NCBI RefSeq assembly: GCF_020536995.1
Contig: NC_068359.1
Location: forward strand, 88,787,829 to 88,851,828
Reading direction: 5' to 3'
DNA: 64,000 bases
Origin: Dreissena polymorpha
Taxonomy: Eukaryota > Mollusca > Bivalvia > Myida > Dreissenidae
Every line of letters starts with the position of its first letter. Positions within the stretch are counted from its first letter, which is position 1. Both the position numbers and the translations under genes were made by a program. The notes beneath the pieces were generated by a model. The model had not been told where the DNA came from. It ran no database searches and worked only from the letters and a program-made list of their open reading frames with translations. Of this stretch, positions 22,401 through 36,420 are shown piece by piece.

Positions 22401-23919
22401 GTTATGAGAAATAAGTATCGTGTTATTTCTTAAAATTTGACCCAGCATTTGTAAAAATATAACAAGATATGTACATTTACGGAAAGGAAATGCATTTCTG
22501 CGTTGAATGAGACCAAGTTCATGGAAATCGCTGCACAATTTATGAAGTTATGACTGTTCAAAGCGATGCACCCTGTTTTTGGGTCATTTTGAGTTGAAAA
22601 CCTTGTTATATATATATATATATATAAATAAATAAATAAATAAATATATTTAGTGGTGATTTTTTTTCAGAGAAGTTGATTTTTCGTTATAATTTGAGTA
22701 TTTTTAATTTAAAATAATGTTTTACTAATAAATATCATAGCCACGCGCTAACTACCTGTGGTTTATATTAAGAACTAACCATGCAGTAATCTTGTCTTGA
22801 AGATCAGCCACTAGCTGCTGCTATATTAAACATGAAGTTAATTGGCACCATACTAGCTGGAGCAGGAGCGCTGTTACTGCTTGTGATAATAGTTTCTGCT
22901 GCCTGTGGGTACCGACTTTACAAACGAATGAAAACAACAGGTATAGAGTAGTAGTTACTTTCGTTTTGATACAATTTTAAATACTCGTGAAATGCTAGTT
23001 TGTTTTCAACTGAAATGAACAACAATATCATGACTCAATTTCATTATTTCATACCCATCAAATTTAACGTTTTACCCTATTATCAATACTCTAAATGAAC
23101 TATGTTGTGAACAACTTTTCAGAAAACGTCGTTTGGCCAATGACTCACCTAACGACCACAACACCAACTGGGTCGTCTATACCATTGAGTGACCCGACCT
23201 TGATTTATAATGAAATTGACCCACATATTATAGATCCCGATAGGCAAGTTGAAGACGGTAAGAAAATGCGTACAATCAACAGCCGAGCATTGTGCATTAA
23301 GAAACACTCACTAACATGCATGTATTTGCAATGTCACAGATTTTCTTTGCAACAAAACAATTAATGTATTTTTATTTCCAGACGATGCCACTAATGTTTC
23401 ACAGTACTCCTTTAAGTGAGTATGTTTTGATCCATATGAGTTTCTTCGTAAGCTTTTCGTTCCTGACATTCGCCAATAAACAAACGACGCTAAATGTAAG
23501 ATTTGAACATGTAGAAAAACTGCATGCGTAAGATAAGAGCATTAATACTTACCGCTTTTAGATTAATGGCATAGATACAATAATGTAATGTATAAAATGT
23601 ATCATCGTTCACATCTTATATTTAGTATGGAAAGTTTTGACATCGAAGTGTTATTAACAAGAAAACTTATATACATTTTCTGAACAATAATTCATTTTTT
23701 CACATATACACATATTTAACAAGATTTTAAAGGAATTTAAAAATGATACACACAGATGATGGATTGTTTTTCAGTTTGTACATAAATTATACATTCGAAG
23801 AATTCAATTCTACTTTTGTTGGTTCGGTTTTCAGTGCAGCAGCAGTAGGTAATGAGGGTATAAATCATTCACCATATCTGGATGAGTCGCCGATGTACCT
23901 CATTGTGACCGCTGATTAG
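19425..23919 (+). CDS. Ig-domain transmembrane receptor with ITIM-like cytoplasmic tail, nine exons
   Basis: Exons: 19425-19506, 19823-20149, 20348-20593, 20693-20932, 21183-21479, 22803-22940, 23123-23257, 23382-23415 and 23775-23919. All junctions are GT-AG and the reading phase is kept throughout (seven phase-1 introns, then one phase 2), giving 547 residues. Exon 1 encodes a signal-peptide-like start (hydrophobic stretch YIVVSVEVGCLL). Exons 2-4 are three cysteine-containing, sequon-rich extracellular modules that look like diverged Ig-like folds. Exon 5 is a clear I-set Ig domain (C329, then D366-T-G-N-Y-T-C372), lacking the usual core Trp. Exon 6 carries the single membrane helix (about 410-434, LAGAGALLLLVIIVSAACGY) with a basic stop-transfer. 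The tail has LIYNEI around Y472 (ITIM form LxYxxI) and MYLIV at Y541. A second acceptor at 23833-23834 would skip 20 residues in frame. One domain per phase-1 exon is typical of Ig-superfamily receptors. Ligand and role (immune or adhesion) are unknown. Confidence 0.85.
22051..22757. mobile_element. TIR element (about 0.7 kb) in intron 5 of the Ig receptor gene
   Basis: The left end AGGTGGTTAGCGCGTGGCCATGATATTAATTAGTAAAA is mirrored at the right end as AGGTAGTTAGCGCGTGGCTATGATATTTATTAGTAAAA. No transposase frame lies inside. It lies between the Ig exon and the membrane-helix exon. Confidence 0.8.
22604..22648. repeat. (TA)n(AAAT)n compound microsatellite
   Basis: About ten TA units followed by five AAAT units, inside the TIR element. 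Confidence 0.95.
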
Positions 23920-25432
23920 TATGACATGTTATAGTTATGAATAGATGTTATGTCAATAAGTGATATTTGAACGTCTCCGAAACACGCGCAAGAACATTTA
24001 ATCAGGCCGAGGGGGATGTAATTATTTCTTAGATTATCACATACGTATACGAAAATACAGACAGACACGTAATAGGTTCAGTTTGATATTTTCTTATATA
24101 AACATTTGTATGCGAACGATTACTAATTAAATATAATATTTTGAACTCGTTTAAACAATTTACTATATGTTTTAAATTGAAAATCCAGATGAACTTATTT
24201 TGCGTATATTTAGTTTAATATTACTATATTTTATTCACATGACTTGCGATTGTCAACCGTCATAAAAAGAAGAAGGGCTGTAAAATCATTAAAGATATTG
24301 CAACATTTTAGAGACGCTATATAGATGACCCACCATACACATCTGCTAGGAAGTTTAAAATACAATTAAACAATAAACAGTGTCGTATTGTGCGGTTGTG
24401 GCTTCTCCAGCAGCTGGAGTTTCACTTCTTTATATTGTATTCCGATCCAAGATTGTTTTTCCCTATAGAAAAGTAACTTTACATTGCTCTCGACCAATCA
24501 TAATCGGTTATGATAATGATGCTAACGATGATGTCGATGCTGGTGATGATCTCAATAATGATTACATTTGATATTGATAGAGATTTCAATATCACGCACA
24601 TGGATCACGCGAAGATTTACTTTTGACAACTGGGTAACCACAAGGTACGAGGTCGTTTTAAATATACAATCAGCAATGGTCATTGTAAGTGGTTAGCCCT
24701 ATGCCAGTTATGGTTAATATATGTCATTGTTTAACATGAATCATAATGGTAATAATTAAAACAAGTCAAAATATAAACAAACGCTACCAAGTTTCGCATA
24801 TTTAGTTGTAAAGCAATTATTACAAAAGAAAACATAATTGGTTCTAATATATGGAAAATAATCCATAATAGTATTGACTGTCGTGTATTAGAACCAGTGC
24901 TTATCACAAGCTACAACAAAAGCTGCGGTCTTTCAATATCCACAAATAGAATCACAAATAGAATATATACACAACAAGAGACACACGCTGTTGTATGCTT
25001 AAACGCGGTCTTAAAATTTTAACAATCAGTGTCACATGTTCGCAAGTTCTTTCAATAAGCATTTTACAGAAAATTGATTAAAATAGGTTGTCAGTTTATT
25101 TTAGCAAATGCCTTAGATGTTTAGATTTTGTTGAATTATTATACTCGCATAGACTTTTTGTTGATTGATTATACTCACACTTAGAGTATTTGTTGATTTA
25201 TTACACTCTTAAAGGCAGCTTTACAATATACGAGGGCAAAACGTCTGTGATTATTATCAGCTGCACTATACATCATTACACGTTAGTAATTGCATCTAAT
25301 AAAAGTATGCATTTTATATTTTAATGTGCAATTTAGTGTTGAAACGCGATTCTCATACAATGCAGTATACTTGTGATAAAGACGTTCACAATAGTACATT
25401 GTGAAAAGGCATTCAGTAGCTGAACCACTTGT
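23920..25432. other. 3' flank of the Ig receptor gene; intergenic
   Basis: AATAAA occurs near 24371 but is too distant to assign to the gene with confidence. A GAT-rich stretch lies at 24510-24570. No other gene is seen. Confidence 0.4.
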
Positions 25433-25608
25433 AAGATAATGAAATACTACATTGGATTGAATGGCAAAGTACACACAAGATAATGAAATACTACATTGGA
25501 TTGAATGGCAAAGTACACACAAGATAATGAAATACTACATTGGATTGAATGGCAAAGTACACACAAGATAATGAAATACTACATTGGATTGAATGGCAAA
25601 GTACACAC
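25433..25608 (+). repeat. 44 bp tandem repeat, four identical copies
   Basis: Units start at 25433, 25477, 25521 and 25565. The unit begins AAGATAATGAAATACTACAT and ends AAAGTACACAC. The copies look identical, so the expansion is recent (or an assembly duplication). Confidence 0.95.
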
Positions 25609-27459
25609 AATATTTATTATTTCAGATTTAATGGCTCATACAACATATATACTTTCATATTCTGTTATATAAATTAATTGTTTAAATATAGAGAATAACC
25701 TGCTATTGCCGGATAGTTTTGTAATACATCAGGCGAGGCTTAGAATAAACATAATGGCGAGGTTTTCCCTCTATTTCGCCCATTTTAAAAGAAATAAAGA
25801 AAAATAATCGCTACGACGCTGCATCTGTTTGTGGGAATGAATATGAGAATATGATTTTTGACGTTTGATGTGTTAATATTGATGGCATGAGTACTTTCGC
25901 TTAATTTTTGTAAAATATGTATTGTGCTGTTTATGTTGCTTTTTGTGTATAAAATAAATAACATCTTAGTATCAAATTGTTTGTCTTGTTTAATCTGATT
26001 CTCTATATAATAACTTTAAAAGTGATTACGATTAAAATGAACTCCAAACATTGCTTGATATAACAATTTCATGTTGAATTGATATACAAAATATATAAAA
26101 TAGCGTTATATCAGGCAGATATAAATGCAGCGTTATGATAAATTAAAATACCAATTGAGCGTAGCTCTCATCCAAAAGCATATGTCATATTTTTACCAAG
26201 AAATGGCATTTAATTTTATTTACAAGCTATGACAAATGATTGGCTATCAGAAAATAACAGTCAAAAACTTACATCTTATTGAGCCTATTTACTTTAGAAT
26301 ACGTTATATGTTCTATTGTATTTTAAATACATATTTACCGACAACATTATTAGTATACAAGTATTTATATAAATGATGCTAGTATTTTACAATCGGTTTG
26401 GCACATTTTGCTTGATGAGCTCTATATTAAAACGGGGTAAATGGAAAATGCTTACACGAAATTCCACTTAAAAACATTTACTCACATTTCATCGTGGGTA
26501 AAATATTTATTCCCTAATCAATAACCTTTTTACCTAACCATAACTGACACAACTTATGAATACGTGTTGTACCAGCAGCTGTTTGCCCACATGTAAAGTG
26601 TAGATTGAAACTGTCGATTTACACCAGGACTTCGTTAGGGATTGAATGACTATTAAAATCAAAGCGCTGAAGGCACTGAAGATGTTCGCTATTGCATAAT
26701 TTAACACGCGATTCATTTTTCAAAATCAATCGCAAGTTTGAAATGAACACACGCCATTCAACTTTATAAAGTGTGTGTCATAGCGCACGGGTCGAGTTTT
26801 GTGTGCACTTTTTATCATCCTTATTATTTCATAGAAATAACTAAGACAAAATAAAAACAACATGCTTCTTGGAGTTCTGAAAGCATAGAAAGTATGATGA
26901 AAATGGTAATGATAACTTAATATAAAGAAAATTTGCAGTCACCATCATATTAAAGGAATATTATTTTCTAATATCAAATGACTATCTCACCAAGAATATA
27001 TATTCATAATAAAAGTTCCGTGTACAAAACTTTTGATTTTTGACACCATATACAAATTCAAAAAATATACAATAATCTTCGTATCTTGTATATGGAGGAA
27101 TAAAAGTATATAAAAATTGCTGTTTATGCTTTACTTGTTACCCGAGCAGTTCACACGGTGTCAACAACGCTAACATAAACATAGGTATAGAGCACTAATG
27201 CGCTTTTAGGCATAGCTGTTTCAGTTTTCATCTTAGTGACTTTTACATAACAGACACGCATGAATATTTTCGAATATTTAATAAGCTGATTCGAGATACA
27301 ACCTCTGAATTTTTGCTACATCACTGCGTATGTGCTCAATTCAAAGGATGTATCACTGTTCAGTGTAAGGAATTCCGGACTACTCTCTGTATGCTCAAAC
27401 GACACAAATTGTGGCCCTGTTACAATTACGCGTTACAATCCATCTCGCAGAATTTCACT
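25609..27459. other. Intergenic, no gene seen
   Basis: AT-rich DNA with only short non-conserved frames. Confidence 0.45.
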
Positions 27460-29240
27460 TTCGCCTCCAAGATGAGAAAACAATCATTAGCGAAATAGTA
27501 TAGTGTCACGATAAGAGAAAATCGTTTAATTATCATACCACAATGTTTGCCGTACTTGGTCAGCACGTCTGGAAATCATTCCTTAATGTGTGGATAGGCT
27601 GCCATTATTAAAAAAATTGCTATTTTCAATTCAATTTTGTATCAAAAAGCATTGTTCTTAAATGTGGCATTTTCAATTCGCAATGAGATTTGTAATGACC
27701 CTCGTCATGCGAAAATGGGTCTTATTCCATATGCGCCCTACATATAAATAGCCCACTCAGCTATCCCTCCTTCTGGTAAGGAGAAACATAACATATTGAG
27801 TGATTTTAAAGCGAACAGCATCGCTTATGGCCTGACTGCGCAAAAGCACATGTTGGGTTAAACAAACGCTTGCCGAAACGCATAAGACCCATTTTCGCAT
27901 GACGGCGCTATTGACGTGTGATTTAAATGTGTCGAAAGAAAACTGCGTTTAAATCAAATATAAACATACGATATATTTCGATAGTGAAGAAAGATACTCA
28001 TAACAGGCATATGAGGACACATATGAAGTGCTCTCCCGTAGTATATTTTTTATTTACTCACACTAATGTGTGGTTTGACAATGCTAACACACATTTCATG
28101 CGGCGAATATGCAGCTTACAAGTGAAAAACACAACACAATAGTTTAACTTTTTTTTAATTGTATTTAATTATTTAGAAAAGTAAATTGCTTACTTTATTT
28201 CAAAGTCAGCGTATACGCAGACTACATTTTTAAAAGACATTTATTGTTATTAATATATTTAATATAATATATTAAGTTGTTTTCGGTTTTAGCGATTAGA
28301 AAGCATTTTCGAGGTTGCCTATAGTATGCCTGTAGTAATTGATGAACTCATATCCAACTGTCTATGTATTGAGAACTGTGAATATAAACAAGCTTAACCT
28401 TCTTCTAACCTTCTTCTATTGCATTCGTATTATTATTATAAATTGTTTGTTATATTCGGGTTTAGCAATTATGAAACTTTTTTGTCTATCGTATCGCTGA
28501 AGTTATTGTTGAACTTATGTTCAACGTTTTATAAATTGAGAATATAAATAAGCGTCAACTTTTTCCCGAATCTCTCAATTTACGACCTGTACTACGTCAT
28601 TGAGTTGTATGCGAGAGCGTAACCTATTGCGTTGTTATAACCCGTAAACTTTCATTTGTTTATCGACAGGCGAATCTATAAATAGCCTCATATCATGAAT
28701 GCCAAAACACCCGCGAAAAAGAACCACGTGACCAAATAGGACGCAAAACGCAAATACCATGCGACTACGACTTTTATTATGTAAGAACGCTCCGCAATTC
28801 CTTTGAAACCGGAGCCTTGTGATTGCTATTACGTAAATAATCGACCTCTAACTGAAGTAAGCAAAGGAAACGCAGCACCTAATTGACCCATTCCTTCTAT
28901 GTGCGAAGGCAGATTGAATTTTACTGATGTATGGTTTGCCTATTATAACACACATTATAATGCGGTAAATATGCGACTAACAAGTAAAAAACACTATAAT
29001 TAAACTTTTGTTTTGAATTAAGTTATTTAGAAAACAAAATTCCAAACCTTATTTCAAAACAGCAAGACTACATTTTTTAGAGAATAGTATTGTTATATTT
29101 AAATGTTTTTTAACAGTTTCAGCGATAATGAAACATTTTTTATGTTGTCTATCGTATCCCTGTAATAATTGTTGAACTCGTGGTCAACGTATTATTAATT
29201 GAGACCTGTGAATATAAACAAGCGTAACCTTATACTATTG
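27460..29240 (+). repeat. Cluster of diverged copies of the 17.1-17.9 kb repeat family
   Basis: A full copy spans about 27460-28390, including the inverted-repeat core (GCGAAAATGGGTCTTATTCCATATGCG at 27709 and its partner near 27885). Its right part (TTTAGCGAT..GAAA, TATCGTAT..CTG, GAGACCTGTGAATATAAACAAGCGTAACCTT) recurs at about 28440-28560 and 28920-29240. The cluster is old and partly tandem. Confidence 0.65.
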
Positions 29241-30411
29241 CGTTATTCTCACACGGACTCCCCTTTGTTTATCGCCAGCCTCAGATTTATGAATGAGTTG
29301 AGCGAAAATACTACGTCACGCACACGCAGCAGAAAGTGGACTATTTTAATCATTCATAAACAATCTCCTCCGCGACACGTACAATAAGATCATTGTTTAT
29401 TGATTCTTTTCTATAAAACACGGTTCGAAAATATTGAATGTAACACGATATTAATATAATGTTTCCATTTGTGAATACACATAATTGGAGAACTCAAACC
29501 TCTTGCATAAATTATACAACTCTTTCTTGCGCGGATACGCAAAAGGGTATTGGGTTAATCATACCTAGGCCGTATCGACCTGAATTTCACATCAAGCACT
29601 TTAGACGGTCGCTAAAGCGACCATCTAAAAACTGTCTTCGCTAACGTTGAACGACAATGTCTGCGACTTTGCCATCCGTATGCTAGAGGGTCCATTAACA
29701 ACCAGTGTAAGTAAAGATCGAATACAATACAAATATGGAAATTAAAAATAACGTCTGTTAAGAATATTTTTAACTCCTTAGGTAAGACTTTAAATCGTTT
29801 AACAATTTTAATGCTTTTATTGACCGTACCAAGACACTGTTAAGTTGGTAAAAACACACACACTCGTTTTAACGTCGGGTGAAAACATTTGAAAAAACAT
29901 ACCGACACCGGATACTTCGACAAAGTACCTTTTGCTATGAAGGATTTACTTTTTGTCTATTTTTTCCTGTTTCAAAGATTAAACAAAAATACATTTCATA
30001 ATATAATATTTATCTGATACAATTAATATATAAGTGCTTATTTGTGACTTGAACAGATTTTAAACTAATAAAATTCAAGCAATTCACAAAGTTTTGCATA
30101 GATTTTCATACAACATTTATAAAAATGTACATATTTAAATAGAATTTGACATAAGCCAAGGTCTTACATAGTTTTTTCCGTATACTGCATATTGTCATAC
30201 TAACAAAATTTAAATCAAAATGATTAAACAATAATAACGGTATGTAAATATTTCAAACGGACTCGACAGTTTCCAAATCTGACAATAATAGGCCTTCCTG
30301 TAATAATCAGCAGTTGACTGTTGGAAATACGAAGTCCAAGTGGAAGTAGAAATAGAAGAGAGTCTCATTGGTGTACAACAGCTTATATGTTGACATACGA
30401 CATGCATGCGA
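29241..30411. other. Intergenic, no gene seen
   Basis: No domain-bearing frame and no recognised repeat. Confidence 0.4.
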
Positions 30412-31990
<1,579 letters not shown>

Positions 31991-32639
31991 TCGAGGAAAA
32001 AGAGAGATGTAAAAACGGTTGATTGCCGTTCGGTAGCATATTTACGAATCAAATCGCTTACTATAACGGGGATAATATTGAGTCTAAAACGATGTTCATT
32101 GAAGGCTCTACACTTTGTTCCTGAAGGAGTACTTAACATTTGAGAGCTTGTATCGCTTGAGAGGATTTGGTATCGGTCGATCCTATATCAATTAGTCTTT
32201 TGAAGAAATGGGTCTGTTCAGCGTTTTGTGAAAACATTGAAGCTTCGCTTAAATTATTTGGCAATATGACGAATTTCTTAATGAGCAATTTGTAAGGATC
32301 TTCGAATGAAACTAACCGTGCACATCAAGATTCGCGTGCCTTCGTTTGGCTATGTTCTATTTCACCTTTTTCATATTGAGTAAACTCATTAAATACAGCG
32401 TCTGTGTACTATGTAAATGGTCATATAAACGAAAAATATATTTTCTCGAGAGTTTTTCAAGCATTGTTTAATCGACGTATTACATGAACTCGTTTCCATA
32501 CCTTTTTCCCTTTTTGAAGGATATATGCGCATGCAATAGGCATAAAACCCATAAATGTTTATGAAAATCAACAATGGATATAGTAACGTTCTGCATAGTC
32601 AACAGTAGATGATATGGTTGATTTATTTTGAGAGATGTA
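31991..32639. other. Unassigned, between the GA/CT block and the LINE
   Basis: No gene is recognised. It could include more of the LINE 5' part, but I see no certain match. Confidence 0.3.
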
Positions 32640-35600
32640 AGTACTGATTCGTATTTTGAGGGGTTAAAGCATAACAGCCATTTTTTAGCCCAGCTGGATT
32701 TTTTTTATCAATGTCTGATTGTAATACGGCTTAAGTTTCGTTTAGCATCTTTTAATCGTGGTTCAAAAAATCGCAACTATTGTGTTGTGGATAAAACTGT
32801 TAATGAATATAAAAAGTTATGTTGGAGTTTTGTAAATTGTCAGGTTTAAGAATAGAAAATGGTAGACTTAGTTCAGATAAAACTAAAGTCAAACACACAT
32901 TTGTAGTTCGCACTGTTGTAGCACGATTGATTTTGTTCTCAGCAGAAATAATATGTTTTCATTGATTCATACGTTAGGAGATTTAGATCCTAACAATTTA
33001 TCTTATCACTGTTTAGTAAAAGTTATTTATTTAGAAGTAAACCTAAGATAGAGACATATCCAAATAAAAATAGCCATATGGAAAATGATGCCAATAATTA
33101 CCATATAGACGAGTTAATTGTTATTGTTTATATTCGGGATTTTTCGCGCATGCGCACTGACTGGTTGGCAAAAACACTGGTTACGGTAACGTAAAACATG
33201 TATAAAGGGCTTTTGTTTAGTCAATTAAACGATAAAAAATCCGAAATTAACATTACAACTCTTATACAATAGTGCAAATATATCATATTTAGTACCAATA
33301 AATAAATGTATCATCATATGTATAATTTCCTCTTTACAAAAATACAAATTAGTTATTAGCATCAGAGTAAACGTGGTCGGAAGACTAAATACTGACAATA
33401 CCACACAACAAAACAATAAATTAGCCGTATTCTTTTTTATAGTAAGACTTTAAAAAATGATATTTAAAAACTTATAAAACATATATTAATTTGATTATAA
33501 CTATAAACGGTGTGGATATTGTTATTGCTCATCAGCGATCGAAAGTATATTATAAGAGGCGCATTTGATCAATTATAAAACAAAGCCATTAAAACGGAAT
33601 ACATTACAATCGTTAAATGTTGTGGTAATTTTCTTTTCCATATAATGAATTTTCGTTTCGTTTCCATTGAATTACAATATTAATAAATTTTAATATACAA
33701 ATGAAAATAAAACCTGCATCTTGTGCAAATTGAACTGTCTTTGCATGTATATTGAAATCTCTTAACAAGTAATAAGGAGTGATACATTTAACAATCTAGC
33801 ATTTTATGATAAATATATATATATTAATTTAATTTATTTTACACAAATATTGTTTATCCATTGTGATTGCTTGGTTTCATGATGGTGTTACGTGCAATGC
33901 AAGAACGTACAATCTTTACACTAAATTGACGAGTTTACATTTGCCGGTACCCGCGGTAAATACATCAATTGTGTAGCAGTAATATTGAGCAATATTTTAA
34001 ATTTAAAGTTATAAAGCACTGTATTATTATGACTAAACTGGCTTACATATAAATACGCATGTTCTTGTTAATCCGTTTCAGACAAATATCTTCTTTTTTT
34101 AATATGTTAAATTATTTATTAAAGCAAATGTTACGTATTTTGGCTTTAATATTTGGCTTGCTCAATATGACTGCTCAATATGCCAAGAGATGGCATGGAG
34201 GTATCATAAAGTCTGCCACATGTGGTCTATGCAGGGACCCAATTAAAGTATTGGTCACTATGTTTATGACACCGGCATGTTTTCTGTGTAATTGTCTGGG
34301 CAGTCTCCGATCATAACGAGATAATAGTGTCAAAATTGGTGTGCACAATTAAATAAAACAATGAGATTTATTAATTTATTTGTTGTGTAACAAGGTAAGT
34401 CTGTACAGATATATTAAGATTAAAATCAGTTACTATATGTTGCGCACAAAAAGCGATCTATTTGATGTTTGTTTTCATCCTTATTTGTGTTTTTTCATTA
34501 AATTTAATTTATTCTAAAAGAATTTCCATTTATGCAATTTTGTATCTAAAATGGACGTGAAGATGCGTTTGTAGAGATTTTTGTGGTAACCACATAACGA
34601 GCTCGTAGATAGTGTACGTTCCACTCCATAGCTCGTTTTTAGTAAACACAAATAATAACAACAATATAATCGTTCCAAAAATGAAATTCACGCATGCTTA
34701 TGTTTTATTCAGACATAAATAGTAAAATTATATTTGATACAGTTCACGAGTATCAATAAAAACGATGATAATGTCAACCTTCTCTATATGCGCTTATAAG
34801 AATTCCACCTCTTTTTGCCAACCAGTGGGCGGAGTCTAAACTTTGCAGGTGCGTGTGACGTCACGCGTTAACTCGTCTATATTTATGATTGGGATAATGA
34901 AAAGAACATGGGTAAATGGGTTATATAAATGCATTACATTGTGAAAATGTTATAAATACCTTTGAAACTATTAGATATTGTATTGATCAAACTCAAACCA
35001 GTGATGTAAAGGATAGGTATTTATACAAATGTTTTGTTATAATTGGAAATATATATTATCCCTCAAATGAGTCTTTATAAAAGTAGGAGAAAGATATTAC
35101 TTATTAGGGAATTGTTGAACTATTTAAAATGAAATAATGCTCTTCAATCTAGATTGTATCAAGCTGGTGAAGATGTTTATTTTTATTAGGACCGGTACTA
35201 AAATGGGGAATTAAATATAATGTTTAATGAGTTACATGTAGCATTTTACTGATCAAGAAGTTCTTAGTGCTTGTAAGCATATACATAATTGTTAATCAGG
35301 TGGTCCTTCTTATTTTCTGAAGAAGTTTTTTAAATTTGGAATTACTAGTAAAATATTTGAAGATTATTTGTACTGTTTCCGAAGGATGTAGTGAGGGTTT
35401 TATTTTTCCTTTACATATACATGTGGTAAGGTATGATGAAAATAATAACAGAGGGTTTACATTATTAAGTACGTTATTAAGTTCGTTTGGGAAATTATTC
35501 ACAAAGGTCATTAATTATAGGCTTAACAAGTTGGCTGAAAACTATCATGACTACAGGCAGTATTCAGCCAAAATATGTTGATAATATTTTTTTGTATAAT

Positions 35601-36420
35601 ATGGTGTCATTACAAATTTAGTAAGCGAACATAAAATATTGTATGCCGTATTTATAGATTTTAACAAAGCGTTCGATTATTTGATGAGAGATATCATTTG
35701 GTATAAACTGTTCAACGTTATTTTATCTATATTAATACGAGTTAGAGGAAAAATGCTTAATATCCTCAAATCATTGTATACAAAGGTGGAATTTAGAATA
35801 AAATTGGGTAACGCAATAAGTAAGGAAGTTTTTGCCTGTTTTCTTTCTAGATGTACGATAAAGGTAATCATAATCGCAATTCCAATTTTTTCTACTTATT
35901 TAAATGACTAAGAATAACATTACATGTTAAAGAGTTTTAAAGTAATTGACATAAGTATTATGGCAGAAACAAAAGAGGAACTAATTAAAGGTTTGTCTGT
36001 TGGAGCAATATTGTCAGAGGTGGAAATTATTTGCTAACACAAATAAAACGCAGGTTATCGTTTATAAAAATAGGGAACAACTTAGGAGGGATATTTATTA
36101 TTTGTACAAAGAATTATAAATTGTTCAATCGTTTACATACTTACATTTTTAGGAATTTACTACAGGATGATCTTTTGCAAATACTTTTGAAATACTAGAA
36201 GGCTGTTTTAAAGCTTAACTCATAATGAGTAAATTTTCGAACCATTTAAATACATACATAGAATAATTGTGCAAATAGGGAACATGGAAGAACATCCTGG
36301 AACTAAAAGAGCCATAAATGTTCTAAGGTATTGGTTGAAAGTTATTCGGGTAAAAGATCACACATTTGTCTAGTGCATTTATAGCAAAATGTGTGAGAAA
36401 TTAATAAATAAACACAAAGT
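32640..36420 (+). mobile_element. Non-LTR retrotransposon (LINE), decayed, interrupted by a TIR element
   Basis: Upstream part (about 32640-33103): RGSKNRN..VVDKTVNEY, NGRLSSDK and a DLDPNNLSYHC box (canonical LSDHC of the APE nuclease). Downstream part (34882-36420): a WDNEK box, an RT finger region (NNNRGFTLLS..SFGKLFTKVINYRLNK, 35425-35530), the RT core YAVFIDFNKAFDY (35639-35680), RGKMLNILKSLYTKVEFRIKLGNAISKE, a remnant of YLNDL, then KTQVIVYKNREQLRRD and a SFTYLG-like region. Multiple stops and frame changes separate these pieces, and the catalytic YxDD region is not intact. The 1,774 bases at 33106-34879 are a nested element. Text on both sides of it reads through in the LINE frame (..NYH-IYDWDNEK..), which proves the order of events. 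Clade uncertain. Confidence 0.85.
33106..34879. mobile_element. 1,774 bp TIR element nested in the LINE, TA target duplication
   Basis: Ends TAGACGAGTTAA...TTAACTCGTCTA, perfect for 12 bp. Similarity continues further in (CTG(A)CTGGTTGGCAAAAA.. / CACTGGTTGGCAAAAAGAGG). The flanks are TA at 33104-33105 and 34880-34881. TA duplication suggests a Tc1/mariner-like mechanism. No transposase is recognised; the 85-residue frame at 34059-34316 has no known domain. Probably a non-autonomous element. Confidence 0.85.

Noticed and set aside
34059-34316. 85-residue frame inside the 1.77 kb TIR element as a transposase
   Set aside because: Too short and without DDE, HTH or other transposase motifs.
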